Positions 17,587 to 25,711 of a DNA stretch of 36,703 bases are shown here, one piece after another (within the stretch, counting starts at the first letter, position 1; each line of letters starts with the position of its first letter). The notes under the pieces are model-generated. The model saw nothing but the letters and a program-made list of their open reading frames with translations. It did no database searches and had not been told where the DNA came from. Location: the NCBI GenBank assembly GCA_964628835.1, contig CAZVME010000032.1, positions 1 through 36,703 of the forward strand, written 5' to 3'. This DNA is from JAAGZL01 sp964628835 (GTDB taxonomy: Bacteria; Pseudomonadota; Gammaproteobacteria; Chromatiales; Chromatiaceae). The translations under genes were made by a program, and so were the position numbers.

Positions 17587-17961
17587 GTGGCAGTAGTAGA
17601 ATTAACCGATGAATCTTTCGAAGATACAGTAAGCAACAATGACTTTGTCGTTGTGGACTACTGGGCCCCATGGTGCGGACCATGTCGCTCTTTTGCACCT
17701 ACCTATGAGAAGGTATCTGAGGACCACGAGGATATAGTGTTTGCCAAGGTAAACACCGAGGATGAGCAGGGTATAGCCAGTCATTTCCAGATTCGCTCCA
17801 TTCCTACCCTTATGATTTTCCGGGAAAAAGTGATCATCTTCAGCCAGGCTGGAGCACTGCCGGAGTCAGGATTAAGAGAGCTTATCGAACGTGCCTCTGA
17901 ACTGGATATGGCAGAGGTGCATAAACAGATCGCCGAAGAGCAAAATTCAGAAGATGCGTGA
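17587..17961 (+). CDS. Thioredoxin family protein
   Basis: A cytoplasmic thioredoxin-fold protein of 124 residues with the active site WAPWCGPCRSF and the cis-Pro segment RSIPTLMIF, so it should be redox-active. It has about 15 residues beyond the thioredoxin fold, a charged C-terminal helix (AEVHKQIAEEQNSEDA). Start choice: the frame is open from a TTG at 17581, but CTGGAG abuts that codon and is correctly spaced (6 bases) from the GTG at 17587, so GTG is preferred. It has its own promoter-like element and a terminator. It could serve as a general reductant or a specialised one; I do not assign trxA or trxC. Confidence 0.92.
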   Translation: MAVVELTDESFEDTVSNNDFVVVDYWAPWCGPCRSFAPTYEKVSEDHEDIVFAKVNTEDEQGIASHFQIRSIPTLMIFREKVIIFSQAGALPESGLRELIERASELDMAEVHKQIAEEQNSEDA

Positions 17962-18042
17962 GCTAACTTCTGGGTCATAGGCTCAGATAATGGCCCGTAG
18001 TCTGTCAATATAATCTTGTGCAATCAATTAGATATGCATTAT

Positions 18043-18064
18043 ACCGCTCAGTGGAGCGGTTTTT
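18043..18064 (+). terminator. Rho-independent terminator after thioredoxin gene
   Basis: ACCGCTC/GAGCGGT stem with an AGTG loop, followed directly by TTTT (five Ts in a row counting the last stem base). It lies about 80 bases after the thioredoxin stop. Confidence 0.8.
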
Positions 18065-18213
18065 GTGCTAGCACTTATCGGTCTGGTCCCACATTAACCT
18101 GATTGTTATATGGAATAACGATTGGAAGTTTATTTTGGGAAGTGCTAGGTTTAATACATAGCAAAATGGTAGGAAATCTTTTTTCTTTATTATTAATTAA
18201 GCAGGTAAATAAT

Positions 18214-18690
18214 ATGAGACTTTCAACAAAGGGTCGGTACGCAGTAACAGCAATGTTGGATCTGGCTCTGCACGGTGGCGACAAAGCCGTTACTCTGGCA
18301 GAGATTTCTGAGACTCAGGGTATCTCCCTATCCTATCTTGAACAACTGTTTGCAGGTTTGCGCTCCAAGATGCTGGTGAAGGGTGTGCGTGGTCCAGGTG
18401 GCGGTTACTATCTGGGCAAGGCAGCCAGTGAAATCACCATTGCCGATATAATATGTGCTGTTGATGAGTGGGTTGAGTTTACCCGCTGCAGCGGTAACAA
18501 GGATTGTCATGATGGTGATGTTTGCCTGACACATAATCTTTGGGATGAGTTAAGCCGTGAGATTCACAATTTCCTCAGTGGCATCTCTCTGGAAGACTTG
18601 GTGCGCCGTGGTGGAATGGAAGTTGGCGGTTGTAATAAGGATGATGGAGGTTGTTTCACCACTAAGGTGGAAAATCCCGAAGCCGCCTGA
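18214..18690 (+). CDS. Rrf2 family regulator, second IscR-like protein
   Basis: A 158-residue Rrf2 regulator closely similar to the IscR encoded at 25712. The winged-helix N-terminus is RLSTKGRYAVTAMLDLAL, with E43 in LSYLEQLF and the wing RGPGGGYYL. The [2Fe-2S] ligands C92, C98, C104 and H107 all sit at the same positions as in E. coli IscR, so it should bind a cluster. Its tail differs: it carries an extra Cys pair (CNKDDGGC) near residues 141-148. Start ATG 18214 is set by homology and by the GCAGG ribosome site; the open frame runs 111 bases further upstream without family sequence. It stands alone between the thioredoxin terminator and prmB, not in the isc operon. Targets unknown; a paralogue sensing cluster status or another redox signal is the simplest reading. 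Confidence 0.93.
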   Translation: MRLSTKGRYAVTAMLDLALHGGDKAVTLAEISETQGISLSYLEQLFAGLRSKMLVKGVRGPGGGYYLGKAASEITIADIICAVDEWVEFTRCSGNKDCHDGDVCLTHNLWDELSREIHNFLSGISLEDLVRRGGMEVGGCNKDDGGCFTTKVENPEAA

Positions 18691-18771
18691 TAGATTAGGT
18701 CAGAGCTAAACCGAGATCCTGATAGCAGTTATCACAGTTGATATGTGCAATAGTTTCAGAGTGGAGTAGAT

Positions 18772-19689
18772 ATGATCTGTGATACCAAGTCATTGGAGAC
18801 CATGCTGGATTATATTCGCTGGGGCGCCAGTTGCTTTGCTACCCAGGGTCTTTTTTTTGGCCACGGTACTGACAATGCCCTGGATGAGTCTGTAGCTTTG
18901 GTGCTGCATGCGCTCAAACTGCGTCATGATCTGCCACCCATGTACCTGCAAAGTAGAGTAACCAAGCAGGAAAGGGATGCTATAGAAGCGTTGTTCAAGC
19001 GGCGGATAATGGAGCGGGTCCCGGTTCCCTATCTCACTAACCAGGTTATGTTTGCAGGTTACTCGTTTTACGTAGACGAACGCGCTCTGGTGCCGCGTTC
19101 TCCCATTGCCGAGCTGATAGAAAAACGTTTTCAGCCATGGATCCAGGCCGATCGGGTAAACAGGATACTGGATGTCTGTACCGGAAGCGGCTGTATCGGC
19201 ATTGCCTCCGCGCACAAATTCCCCCAGGCAACGGTGGATCTGTTGGATATCTCGCCCCAGGCACTGGAATTGGCCTGGGAGAATATCAGTCAGCATGGAC
19301 TGGAAGAGCGGGTTCACACCATAAAGTCAGATCTGTTTAAATACGTTGACAAGAATCGGTATGACATCATCATTAGTAATCCACCCTACGTGAGTACCGG
19401 TGAAATGCAGGAACTCCCGCGGGAGTATCAGCATGAGCCGACGTTGGGTCTGGAGGCTGGCAATGATGGGCTGGATATAGTTATTCCACTGTTACGCTTG
19501 GCTCCCAGCTATCTGAAGCCGGACGGTATCATTGTGGTAGAAGTGGGTTTGAGCGCCGATGCGTTGCAGCAACGCTATCCGCAGGTACCATTTCTATGGC
19601 TGGAGTTTGAGCATGGAGGCGAGGGTGTGTTTATTCTCACCGCAGGCCAGTTATCCCAGTACCAGGCGTTCTTTAGAGAGGGTGGATAA
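18772..19689 (+). CDS. prmB: Ribosomal protein L3 glutamine N5-methyltransferase
   Basis: A SAM-dependent methyltransferase that modifies a glutamine (Gln150 in E. coli) of ribosomal protein L3. The 305-residue protein has the PrmB-specific N-terminus (DYIRWGASCFATQGLFFGHGTDNALDE), the SAM motif LDVCTGSGCIGIASA and the glutamine-binding NPPY signature ISNPPYVS (N203-Y206). FFGHGTDNA-type sequence separates PrmB from PrmC. The start ATG is the one nearest the family N-terminus. A small unknown gene follows 2 bases after its stop. Confidence 0.95.
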   Translation: MICDTKSLETMLDYIRWGASCFATQGLFFGHGTDNALDESVALVLHALKLRHDLPPMYLQSRVTKQERDAIEALFKRRIMERVPVPYLTNQVMFAGYSFYVDERALVPRSPIAELIEKRFQPWIQADRVNRILDVCTGSGCIGIASAHKFPQATVDLLDISPQALELAWENISQHGLEERVHTIKSDLFKYVDKNRYDIIISNPPYVSTGEMQELPREYQHEPTLGLEAGNDGLDIVIPLLRLAPSYLKPDGIIVVEVGLSADALQQRYPQVPFLWLEFEHGGEGVFILTAGQLSQYQAFFREGG

Positions 19690-19691
19690 CA

Positions 19692-20015
19692 ATGTCGGTT
19701 CAGCGTGCGCGTAGTGCTGAAGAGTATGCGGAGTGGGTGAAACAAGCCAAATTCGAAGTGGAAGACATGCGTGTATGCATGATGTATGACCAGGAAGAGA
19801 TCGGTGAAACCGGACGTTTTCCCACCTTTTTGGAGCCATTGTCACAGGCGATAGAATCCATCTACCAATCCATGTGTAGCGGCGAGTACAGCTTTGGGCG
19901 TGAAGATCTACCCTTCGTGGAAATTCTGGATAGGCACGCCAACGATATCCCATTCTATCTTCTGTTAAGACAGATTAATGAAACCCACCGTTACGGGCTG
20001 GATGTAGGCGAATAG
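19692..20015 (+). CDS. Small conserved-looking protein of unknown function
   Basis: A 107-residue acidic, soluble protein that I do not recognise. It starts 2 bases after prmB with GAGGGTGG as ribosome site, which makes it very likely a real, cotranscribed gene. The N-terminal third is helical and charged (ARSAEEYAEWVKQAKFEVED), followed by MRVCMMYDQEEIGETGRFPTF and a probable all-helical rest (EPLSQAIESIYQSMCSG). Two Cys are present but no metal motif. hemN follows 54 bases later. No function can be inferred beyond possible coupling to prmB. Confidence 0.72.
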   Translation: MSVQRARSAEEYAEWVKQAKFEVEDMRVCMMYDQEEIGETGRFPTFLEPLSQAIESIYQSMCSGEYSFGREDLPFVEILDRHANDIPFYLLLRQINETHRYGLDVGE

Positions 20016-20069
20016 AGTCGAAACACCATAGCCCCACGCGCAGCAATATATTCACTTTAGGAGTATTGG

Positions 20070-21455
20070 ATGGACCAGACATTGGTTTTCGATCAGGAGC
20101 TAATCGAAAAATACGACTACGCAGGACCGCGTTATACCTCATATCCAACCGCACCCCAATTCCATGACGGTTTTGGCCCGGATCACTACCGCGAAAAGGC
20201 CATAAAGACCAACGCCTCATGTGATCCCCTGTCGCTCTATTTTCACCTGCCGTTTTGCGACACTGTATGTTACTACTGCGCCTGCAACAAGGTGGTCACC
20301 AAAGATCGGGCCCAGGCACACCCTTATTTGCAGAGCCTCCACCGCGAGATCGCCATGCAGGGTGAGTTGTTCGATCGCAGCCGCAAGGTGGAGCAGCTAC
20401 ACTGGGGTGGCGGCACCCCCACCTTCATCAGTCATGATGAGATGCGTGAGCTGATGCGGGTCACCGGCGAGCACTTCAACCTGGCGGATGATGATGGCGG
20501 GGAGTACTCCATCGAAATTGACCCGCGCGAGGCCAATGCCGATACCATAGCCCTGCTGCGTGAGATCGGCTTCAACCGTATGAGCCTGGGGGTGCAAGAC
20601 TTCGATCCCAAGGTGCAGCGTGCGGTAAACCGGATTCAGTCAGAACAGCAGACCCTGGAGGTGTTACAGGCGGCGCGGGATGAGGGTTTTCGCTCCATCA
20701 GTATCGATCTGATCTATGGGCTCTCCTTCCAGTCGGTGGAGAGCTTTACCCGCACCCTGGACCGAATCATTGAGGTGGGCCCGGACCGGCTCTCGGTATT
20801 TAACTACGCCCATCTGCCGGAGCGTTTCATGCCGCAGCGCCGGATCAACGAGTTGGATCTGCCGTCACCGGAAGAGAAGCTGGATATTCTGAATATGACC
20901 ATTGAACACCTGACCGCAGCCGGTTATGTGTTTATTGGTATGGACCACTTTGCCCGTCCCGACGACGAGTTGGCCAAGGCGCAACGTGACGGCACCCTCT
21001 ATCGCAACTTTCAAGGCTATTCAACTCACTCCGAGTGTGATCTGGTGGCCATGGGGGTGACCTCCATCGGCATGGTAGGTAATACCTATAGCCAGAATGT
21101 TCGCACCATAGACGAGTACTCCCAGGAGATTAATGCCGGCAAACTGCCCATCTTCAGGGGTATTGAGCTGAGCGATGATGATCTGCTCAGACGGGATGTG
21201 ATTACCCGCCTAATCTGTCATTTCAAACTGGATTTCTCCAGCGTGGAGCAGCGCTGGGGTATCAACTTTGCGGACTACTTTGCCGCAGACCTGGAGCGGT
21301 TGGGTTCCATGCAGCAGGACGGCCTGTTGGAGATGGACGAATCTGGAATCAGGGTGTTACCCAGAGGTAGGCTCCTGATTCGGAATATCTGTATGGAGTT
21401 TGATAAGTATCTGCCGCCGGTAACGCAACAGAAGAATTTCTCACGCGTTATTTAA
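20070..21455 (+). CDS. hemN: Oxygen-independent coproporphyrinogen III dehydrogenase
   Basis: A radical SAM enzyme that makes protoporphyrinogen IX precursor without oxygen in heme synthesis. The 461-residue length and the N-terminus (LIEKYDYAGPRYTSYPTAPQFHD) are those of true HemN rather than the shorter HemW. The cluster motif is C63, C67 and C70 with the HemN-specific extra C72 (FCDTVCYYCAC). GGGTPTF (SAM-binding), SIEIDPRE and the trip-wire-like tail LIRNICMEFDKYL follow. The ribosome site is TTTAGGAG. Its presence indicates that the cell makes heme under low oxygen. Confidence 0.97.
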   Translation: MDQTLVFDQELIEKYDYAGPRYTSYPTAPQFHDGFGPDHYREKAIKTNASCDPLSLYFHLPFCDTVCYYCACNKVVTKDRAQAHPYLQSLHREIAMQGELFDRSRKVEQLHWGGGTPTFISHDEMRELMRVTGEHFNLADDDGGEYSIEIDPREANADTIALLREIGFNRMSLGVQDFDPKVQRAVNRIQSEQQTLEVLQAARDEGFRSISIDLIYGLSFQSVESFTRTLDRIIEVGPDRLSVFNYAHLPERFMPQRRINELDLPSPEEKLDILNMTIEHLTAAGYVFIGMDHFARPDDELAKAQRDGTLYRNFQGYSTHSECDLVAMGVTSIGMVGNTYSQNVRTIDEYSQEINAGKLPIFRGIELSDDDLLRRDVITRLICHFKLDFSSVEQRWGINFADYFAADLERLGSMQQDGLLEMDESGIRVLPRGRLLIRNICMEFDKYLPPVTQQKNFSRVI

Positions 21456-21461
21456 TCCCGT

Positions 21462-21479
21462 ACGCCTCTGTTGAGGCGT
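21462..21479. terminator. Hairpin between convergent hemN and a small gene
   Basis: ACGCCTC/GAGGCGT stem with TGTT loop, 6 bases after the hemN stop. No T-run follows on either strand, so this is a weak or bidirectional terminator at best. Confidence 0.45.
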
Positions 21480-21500
21480 GAGGTTCACTGGTGGTGGGTG

Positions 21501-21746
21501 TTAACCTGTGGCCTGGCGCTGATCAGGAAATTGCAGGATTTCGCCTTCTTTATCGCTGGCTGATTTCTTACGGTGAGAGCTGTTGTCGTGGCGTGCGGGA
21601 TGGATATCAATTATCTCGAAGCCACCATCTGATGGTTTGAATCCTGATTCCAGGGATATTTCTGACAGCGAATCAAGTACATCCCGCATTACCATTTCTA
21701 GTGCGCGATCACTTACTGATCCTAAAATCTTATGTTTGTTGGCCAT
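21501..21746 (-). CDS. Small protein of unknown function
   Basis: An 81-residue protein starting MANKHKILGSVSDRALEMVM. The ATG at 21746 is chosen because AAGGGAGAT lies at proper spacing; the frame is open 69 bases further upstream but that part looks non-coding. The first half is probably helical (SDRALEMVMRDVLDSLSEISLESG), the second half is polar and charged and probably disordered (HPARHDNSSHRKKSASDKEGE), ending in EILQFPDQRQ. Not recognised. It is convergent with hemN and stands alone. Confidence 0.6.
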   Translation of the reverse strand: MANKHKILGSVSDRALEMVMRDVLDSLSEISLESGFKPSDGGFEIIDIHPARHDNSSHRKKSASDKEGEILQFPDQRQATG

Positions 21747-21909
21747 GAGGATATCTCCCTTGCTGTGTTCTCTCATGTTGGCGGCATGCCGGAGATAAAC
21801 TTTAATCCTCAACAAATTAGGATTTTAAGTATTTAGCGGCCCGTGGTTTGTTCATCACCCTGAAGCAAAATAACGTAATTCCAGAGTGCTGGTACTGAAT
21901 ACTGGATGG

Positions 21910-22707
21910 TCAGAATTTTAGGGATTCGGTCAGATGAGGTTTGATCAGATTTAGCATGGCTGAGTGGGTCTTGAGGCCACCTGCAATCACATTTCCGGAC
22001 TCCAAGAAACGCTCACCACCATCGATATCGGTGACGGTGCCGCCGGCCTCGCGCACCAGCAGGGCGCCGGCAGCGAAGTCCCATTCAGACAGGCCCAGTT
22101 CCCAGAAACCGTCTAGCCTGCCTGCAGCCACGTAGGCAAAGTCCAGGGCGGCGGATCCAGGTCTGCGAATGCCAGAGGTGTCAGCGATCATGTCACGGAA
22201 CATGCCCATGTATGCATCCAGATGGCTATGGTCGCGGTAGGGAAAGCCGGTGCCGATCAGTGCCCCGTCCAGCCCTTTACGTTGGGTAACCCTAATGCGT
22301 CGGTCATTGAGGAAGGCTCCGGAACCGCGGGTGGCGCTGAACATCTCCTCACGCAGTGGGTCATAAATAACACCGTGCTCCAGCTGTCCCTGATATTTCA
22401 GGGCTATGGAGATGGAAAACTGAGGTTGTCCATGCAGATAATTGGTGGTGCCGTCCAGGGGGTCAATTACCCACTGGTATTCATTGCCCTTATGGCTGCC
22501 GGTCTCTTCACCCAGAATGGAGTGGTCCGGGTAGGACTTTTGCAGGACCTCAATGATGGCCTGTTCCGCCGCCTTGTCCACCTCTGAAACGAACTCATTC
22601 TTGCGCTTTTCAGTGACGGTGAGGGTGTCGGTGTGCTCGTAATAGCGCAACAGGATGTTACCTGCGCTACGGGCGGCGCGTACTGCAATATTTATCATCG
22701 GGTGCAT
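21910..22707 (-). CDS. suhB: Inositol-1-monophosphatase SuhB
   Basis: A Mg2+-dependent phosphatase of the IMPase family that in E. coli also joins the ribosomal RNA antitermination complex. Family motifs are present in order: ILGEETGS, the metal-binding WVIDPLDGTTNYLHG, and LSEWDFAAGALLVREAGG. The ATG at 22707 gives the typical MHPMINIAVRAARSAGN start (265 residues); a TTG three codons upstream is in frame but has no better ribosome site. It is divergent from trmJ, the usual gammaproteobacterial arrangement next to the isc cluster. Confidence 0.95.
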   Translation of the reverse strand: MHPMINIAVRAARSAGNILLRYYEHTDTLTVTEKRKNEFVSEVDKAAEQAIIEVLQKSYPDHSILGEETGSHKGNEYQWVIDPLDGTTNYLHGQPQFSISIALKYQGQLEHGVIYDPLREEMFSATRGSGAFLNDRRIRVTQRKGLDGALIGTGFPYRDHSHLDAYMGMFRDMIADTSGIRRPGSAALDFAYVAAGRLDGFWELGLSEWDFAAGALLVREAGGTVTDIDGGERFLESGNVIAGGLKTHSAMLNLIKPHLTESLKF

Positions 22708-22847
22708 GGGCGGCAAAGATACAGCAACGGCATGGCAGTTTAAAGGGTTTTCACCAATAATCAGGGTGTCCCGCGGTTAATCTCAGGTTTCCATAATTTG
22801 ACCCGAATCTATGACTTCATGTTTTTAATCCTGTAATCTTCGCCATC

Positions 22848-23591
22848 ATGCTCAGTAATATAAGAATTGTCCTGATCGGTACTACCCATCCGGGAAATAT
22901 TGGTGCGGTGGCGCGCGCCATGAAGAACATGTGTCTGCAACACCTCTATCTGGTTCGACCCAGGCACTACCCCAGCTCCGAGGCTACAGACCGGGCATCC
23001 GGGGCCCATGATCTGTTACAGCAGGCCCGGGTGTGCGAATCCCTGGATGAGGCGTTAAAGGGGTGTCGCATGGTGGTCGGGGCCAGTGCCCGGCTGCGTA
23101 GTGTCAAGTGGCCGCAGGTTGCTCCGAAGGCTTGTGCCCAACAGCTTCTGCATGAGGCAGAGCGGGGCGAGGTGGCCTTGATCTTTGGCCGTGAAAGCTC
23201 CGGGCTATCCAATGCCGAACTGGACCGCTGTCATCAACTGGTACATATCCCAGCCAATGAGGAGTACAGCTCCCTCAATCTCTCCCAGGCGGTACAGGTT
23301 CTCACATATGAACTCTATGTCGGCTCACTGGATGAGGATGTCCCGCAGTCGGAGCTTATGGATGTGGCGACCGCAGAGGAGATGGAGGGTCTATTCCAAC
23401 ACCTGGAACAGACCATGGCGGATATTGGGTTTTCTGACCCGCGTCAGTCGGGCAAATTGCAGCGACGCTTGCGGCGACTGTTTTTACGGGCCCGCCCGGA
23501 CCCGGATGAGATCAATATCCTGCGCGGCATACTGAGTGCGGCGCAAGGACGTAAGTCCATGCGGGCCAGCGGTGAGGATAAAAAAAATTAG
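22848..23591 (+). CDS. trmJ: tRNA (Cm32/Um32) 2'-O-methyltransferase TrmJ
   Basis: A SPOUT-class enzyme that 2'-O-methylates nucleotide 32 of several tRNAs. The 247-residue protein begins NIRIVLIGTTHPGNIGAVARAMKNM, and the trefoil-knot SAM site is ALIFGRESSGLSNAEL and VHIPANEEYSSLNLSQAVQVL. A TrmJ-type C-terminal extension (about 165-240) is present. It is the upstream neighbour of the cysE-isc cluster, though here separated from cysE by about 1.2 kb holding a lysine-rich gene and a pseudogene. Confidence 0.96.
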   Translation: MLSNIRIVLIGTTHPGNIGAVARAMKNMCLQHLYLVRPRHYPSSEATDRASGAHDLLQQARVCESLDEALKGCRMVVGASARLRSVKWPQVAPKACAQQLLHEAERGEVALIFGRESSGLSNAELDRCHQLVHIPANEEYSSLNLSQAVQVLTYELYVGSLDEDVPQSELMDVATAEEMEGLFQHLEQTMADIGFSDPRQSGKLQRRLRRLFLRARPDPDEINILRGILSAAQGRKSMRASGEDKKN

Positions 23592-23658
23592 CTGGGCGAG
23601 GGCATATCAGAGGTTAGTAAAACCACACTCGGTTATGGGTGGTTCCGATGCCTTAATG

Positions 23659-23682
23659 GAAAACACCCGCTGCTGCGGGTGT
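23659..23682 (-). terminator. Probable terminator of the lysine-rich gene
   Basis: On the minus strand ACACCCGC/GCGGGTGT form a perfect 8-bp stem with a 4-base loop, ending in a run of four Ts (TGTTTTCC). It lies 27 bases after the stop of the minus-strand gene at 23710-23901. It may also serve trmJ from the other side. Confidence 0.6.
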
Positions 23683-23709
23683 GGTTCAAATAGCTGGATT
23701 AGCCGCAGG

Positions 23710-23901
<192 letters not shown>

Positions 23902-24014
23902 GGTTATCTCTCCCTAAATGTACAATCAAGTATATGACTCTATACCTCTTTCCAACTTTGTTAAAGGATGGGCGGCGGGTTTTCTGTCATCGTCACCCAA
24001 CCATATGATTTGCC

Positions 24015-24689
24015 ATGCAGCGGGTGGCCGAGCAGGTGCATCAATCCCAGGAGAAATCAGAGCAGACACTCACTACTTTCGATGCAATGACTGATGGGAT
24101 TAATCGAAATAGAGAAAATTCGGCACAGATCGCCCAACTCAATCAGCAGCAGTCAGAGCAGTTGCTGTCACTCCATTCGGAATTGAACAAGCTGTTGGAT
24201 GTGCTGGTGGTGAGTGCGGATAAGGGCGGGTTCAACCTCTCTGGTTGCCGGTGATCTACAAGTGGTTTCAGAGCAACTGGATCAGCTTCTGCACCAGTTT
24301 AAAACTGACAATGTGGCTGAGAAAGTACGTGACGTTGACGAGCAGCGCACTTTTCCGCGTATCAGTAATTAGATCATGGTGATAATGCATCAGGGTAGTA
24401 CTCACGAAGAGGGCCAGACTCAGGATGTCAGCATGTCCGGGCTACAGGTAGAGTGAATGACGGATTTTAATGCCAGAGGCGATCTGAGACTGGAGGTTAA
24501 ACTCCACATCTCCAGTGGTAACCTGCCTGAAGAGGAAGAGAGCATGACGTCCACGGACATTTTGTCCATACAGATGAACGCTGTGATGGTTTCTTTTATG
24601 GGATAAAATTCGGGTTTCTGGGTGCTGCTGAAGAGCGTCGTCTCAAGAAGATATTTGAATATTTCAAAAAGGCCTATAAATTCGCCTGA
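24015..24689 (+). pseudogene. Decayed 3' part of a chemoreceptor with C-terminal PilZ domain
   Basis: The frame at 24015-24254 reads as the last coiled coil of a methyl-accepting chemotaxis protein (VAEQVHQSQEKSEQTL, then QLNQQQSEQLLSLHSELNKL). A shift of frame near 24235 continues it (LVAGDLQVVSEQLDQLLHQF, then DEQRTFPRISN), which leads into a PilZ-like RxxxR start, but a TAG at 24370 and a TGA shortly after interrupt it (QTQDVSMSGLQVE in between). A further shift gives the PilZ end at 24584-24689 (FFYGIKFGFLGAAEERR, IFEYFKKAYKFA, then TGA). At least two frameshifts and two stops, and no receptor or HAMP part upstream, show a dead remnant. Confidence 0.85.
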
Positions 24690-24823
24690 GGGCGCAGTAA
24701 ATACGCACTATAATTGTGGTTCTTGCCTCGTATGGTTGTATATGAGCACTGGCCAGGATGAATAGTAATCTAGTAGAATCATAACTCTTTCTAGACGTAC
24801 AAATCAGGCCAGGATTAACACCC

Positions 24824-25621
24824 ATGTTTTCAAGACTGAAAGAAGACGTCGCATGCATTTTTGAGCGTGATCCAGCGGCTCGTAACACATTAGAGATATT
24901 AACTTCCTATCCCGGTCTGCATGCCGTGGTGATGCATCGCCTGAGTCACAGGCTGTGGCAGGCCAGATTTTACTGGATGGCGCGAACCATATCTCACTTT
25001 ACCCGTTGGGTGACAGGCATAGAGATTCATCCCGGCGCGGTCATTGGGCGTCGTTTCTTTATTGATCATGGCATGGGTGTGGTGATTGGTGAGACGGCGG
25101 TGATTGGTGAAGACTGCACGCTCTACCACGGTGTCACCCTTGGTGGCACCAGTTGGAAGAGCGGTAAGCGCCATCCCACCCTTGGCTGTAACGTGGTTAT
25201 CGGTGCCGGAGCCAAGGTTCTGGGACCAATCGAAATTGGTGATGGTGCCAGGGTGGGGTCCAATGCCGTGGTGGTAAAACCGGTGCCAGCCGGGGCTACG
25301 GCGATTGGTGTCCCCGGGCGTCTGGTTGAGGCCAGCGACCAGGGCGATGACACCCGGCGCAAGGAGATGGCGAACAAGATGGGATTTGATGCCTATGGCG
25401 CTACCCAGGATGCACCAGACCCGGTCGCCCACGCTATCAACTGTATGTTGGATCATATCCACGTGATGGATAAACGTATGCAGTCCATGTGTGAGGCGAT
25501 CAAGCATGTTAGTGGTGAGCAGTTGGATACAGAACTCCCAAGCTTGGACTCTTGCGAGATCGCTTCCACTGCTGAAGAGTTGAATAAGATGGACCAGGAG
25601 AGTGAAACTGACCCTGATTGA
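24824..25621 (+). CDS. cysE: Serine O-acetyltransferase
   Basis: Makes O-acetylserine from serine and acetyl-CoA, the first step of cysteine synthesis. The 265-residue protein has the N-terminal helical part (MFSRLKEDVACIFERDPAARN) and a left-handed hexapeptide-repeat barrel (IEIHPGAVIGRRFFIDHGMGVVIGETAVIG, YHGVTLGG, KRHPTLG, IGAGAKVLG). The catalytic Asp/His are in FIDHGMG. The C-terminus past about residue 190 is a longer acidic extension. It lies just before iscR; supplying cysteine, the sulfur donor of IscS, makes functional sense. A TATAAT occurs at 24709 but without a convincing -35. Confidence 0.95.
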   Translation: MFSRLKEDVACIFERDPAARNTLEILTSYPGLHAVVMHRLSHRLWQARFYWMARTISHFTRWVTGIEIHPGAVIGRRFFIDHGMGVVIGETAVIGEDCTLYHGVTLGGTSWKSGKRHPTLGCNVVIGAGAKVLGPIEIGDGARVGSNAVVVKPVPAGATAIGVPGRLVEASDQGDDTRRKEMANKMGFDAYGATQDAPDPVAHAINCMLDHIHVMDKRMQSMCEAIKHVSGEQLDTELPSLDSCEIASTAEELNKMDQESETDPD

Positions 25622-25644
25622 TATGCCGCAGTGTCGCCTGTGGA

Positions 25645-25669
25645 ATAGTTGACTGAATTACTCAGTAAT
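25645..25669 (+). promoter_or_regulatory. IscR type 1 binding site
   Basis: A 25-base imperfect palindrome (ATAGTTGACT, then a central AATT, then ACTCAGTAAT) matches the E. coli IscR type 1 motif, which begins ATAGTTGACC in the E. coli iscR promoter. It overlaps the -35 box, as expected for repression by [2Fe-2S]-IscR. Confidence 0.75.
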
Positions 25670-25677
25670 AGTATATT
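25649..25677 (+). promoter_or_regulatory. Promoter of the isc operon
   Basis: TTGACT at 25649 and TATATT at 25672 are separated by 17 bases and lie 35 bases before the iscR start codon. Both match 5/6. The -35 lies inside the IscR site. Confidence 0.75.
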
Positions 25678-25711
25678 AGCAATATTAGATACACTATCGG
25701 AGTAACATCAA

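Noticed and set aside
18065..18213. IscR type 1 or type 2 site before the iscR paralogue
   Set aside because: Partial CC and GG blocks occur but spacing and flanks do not fit either motif.
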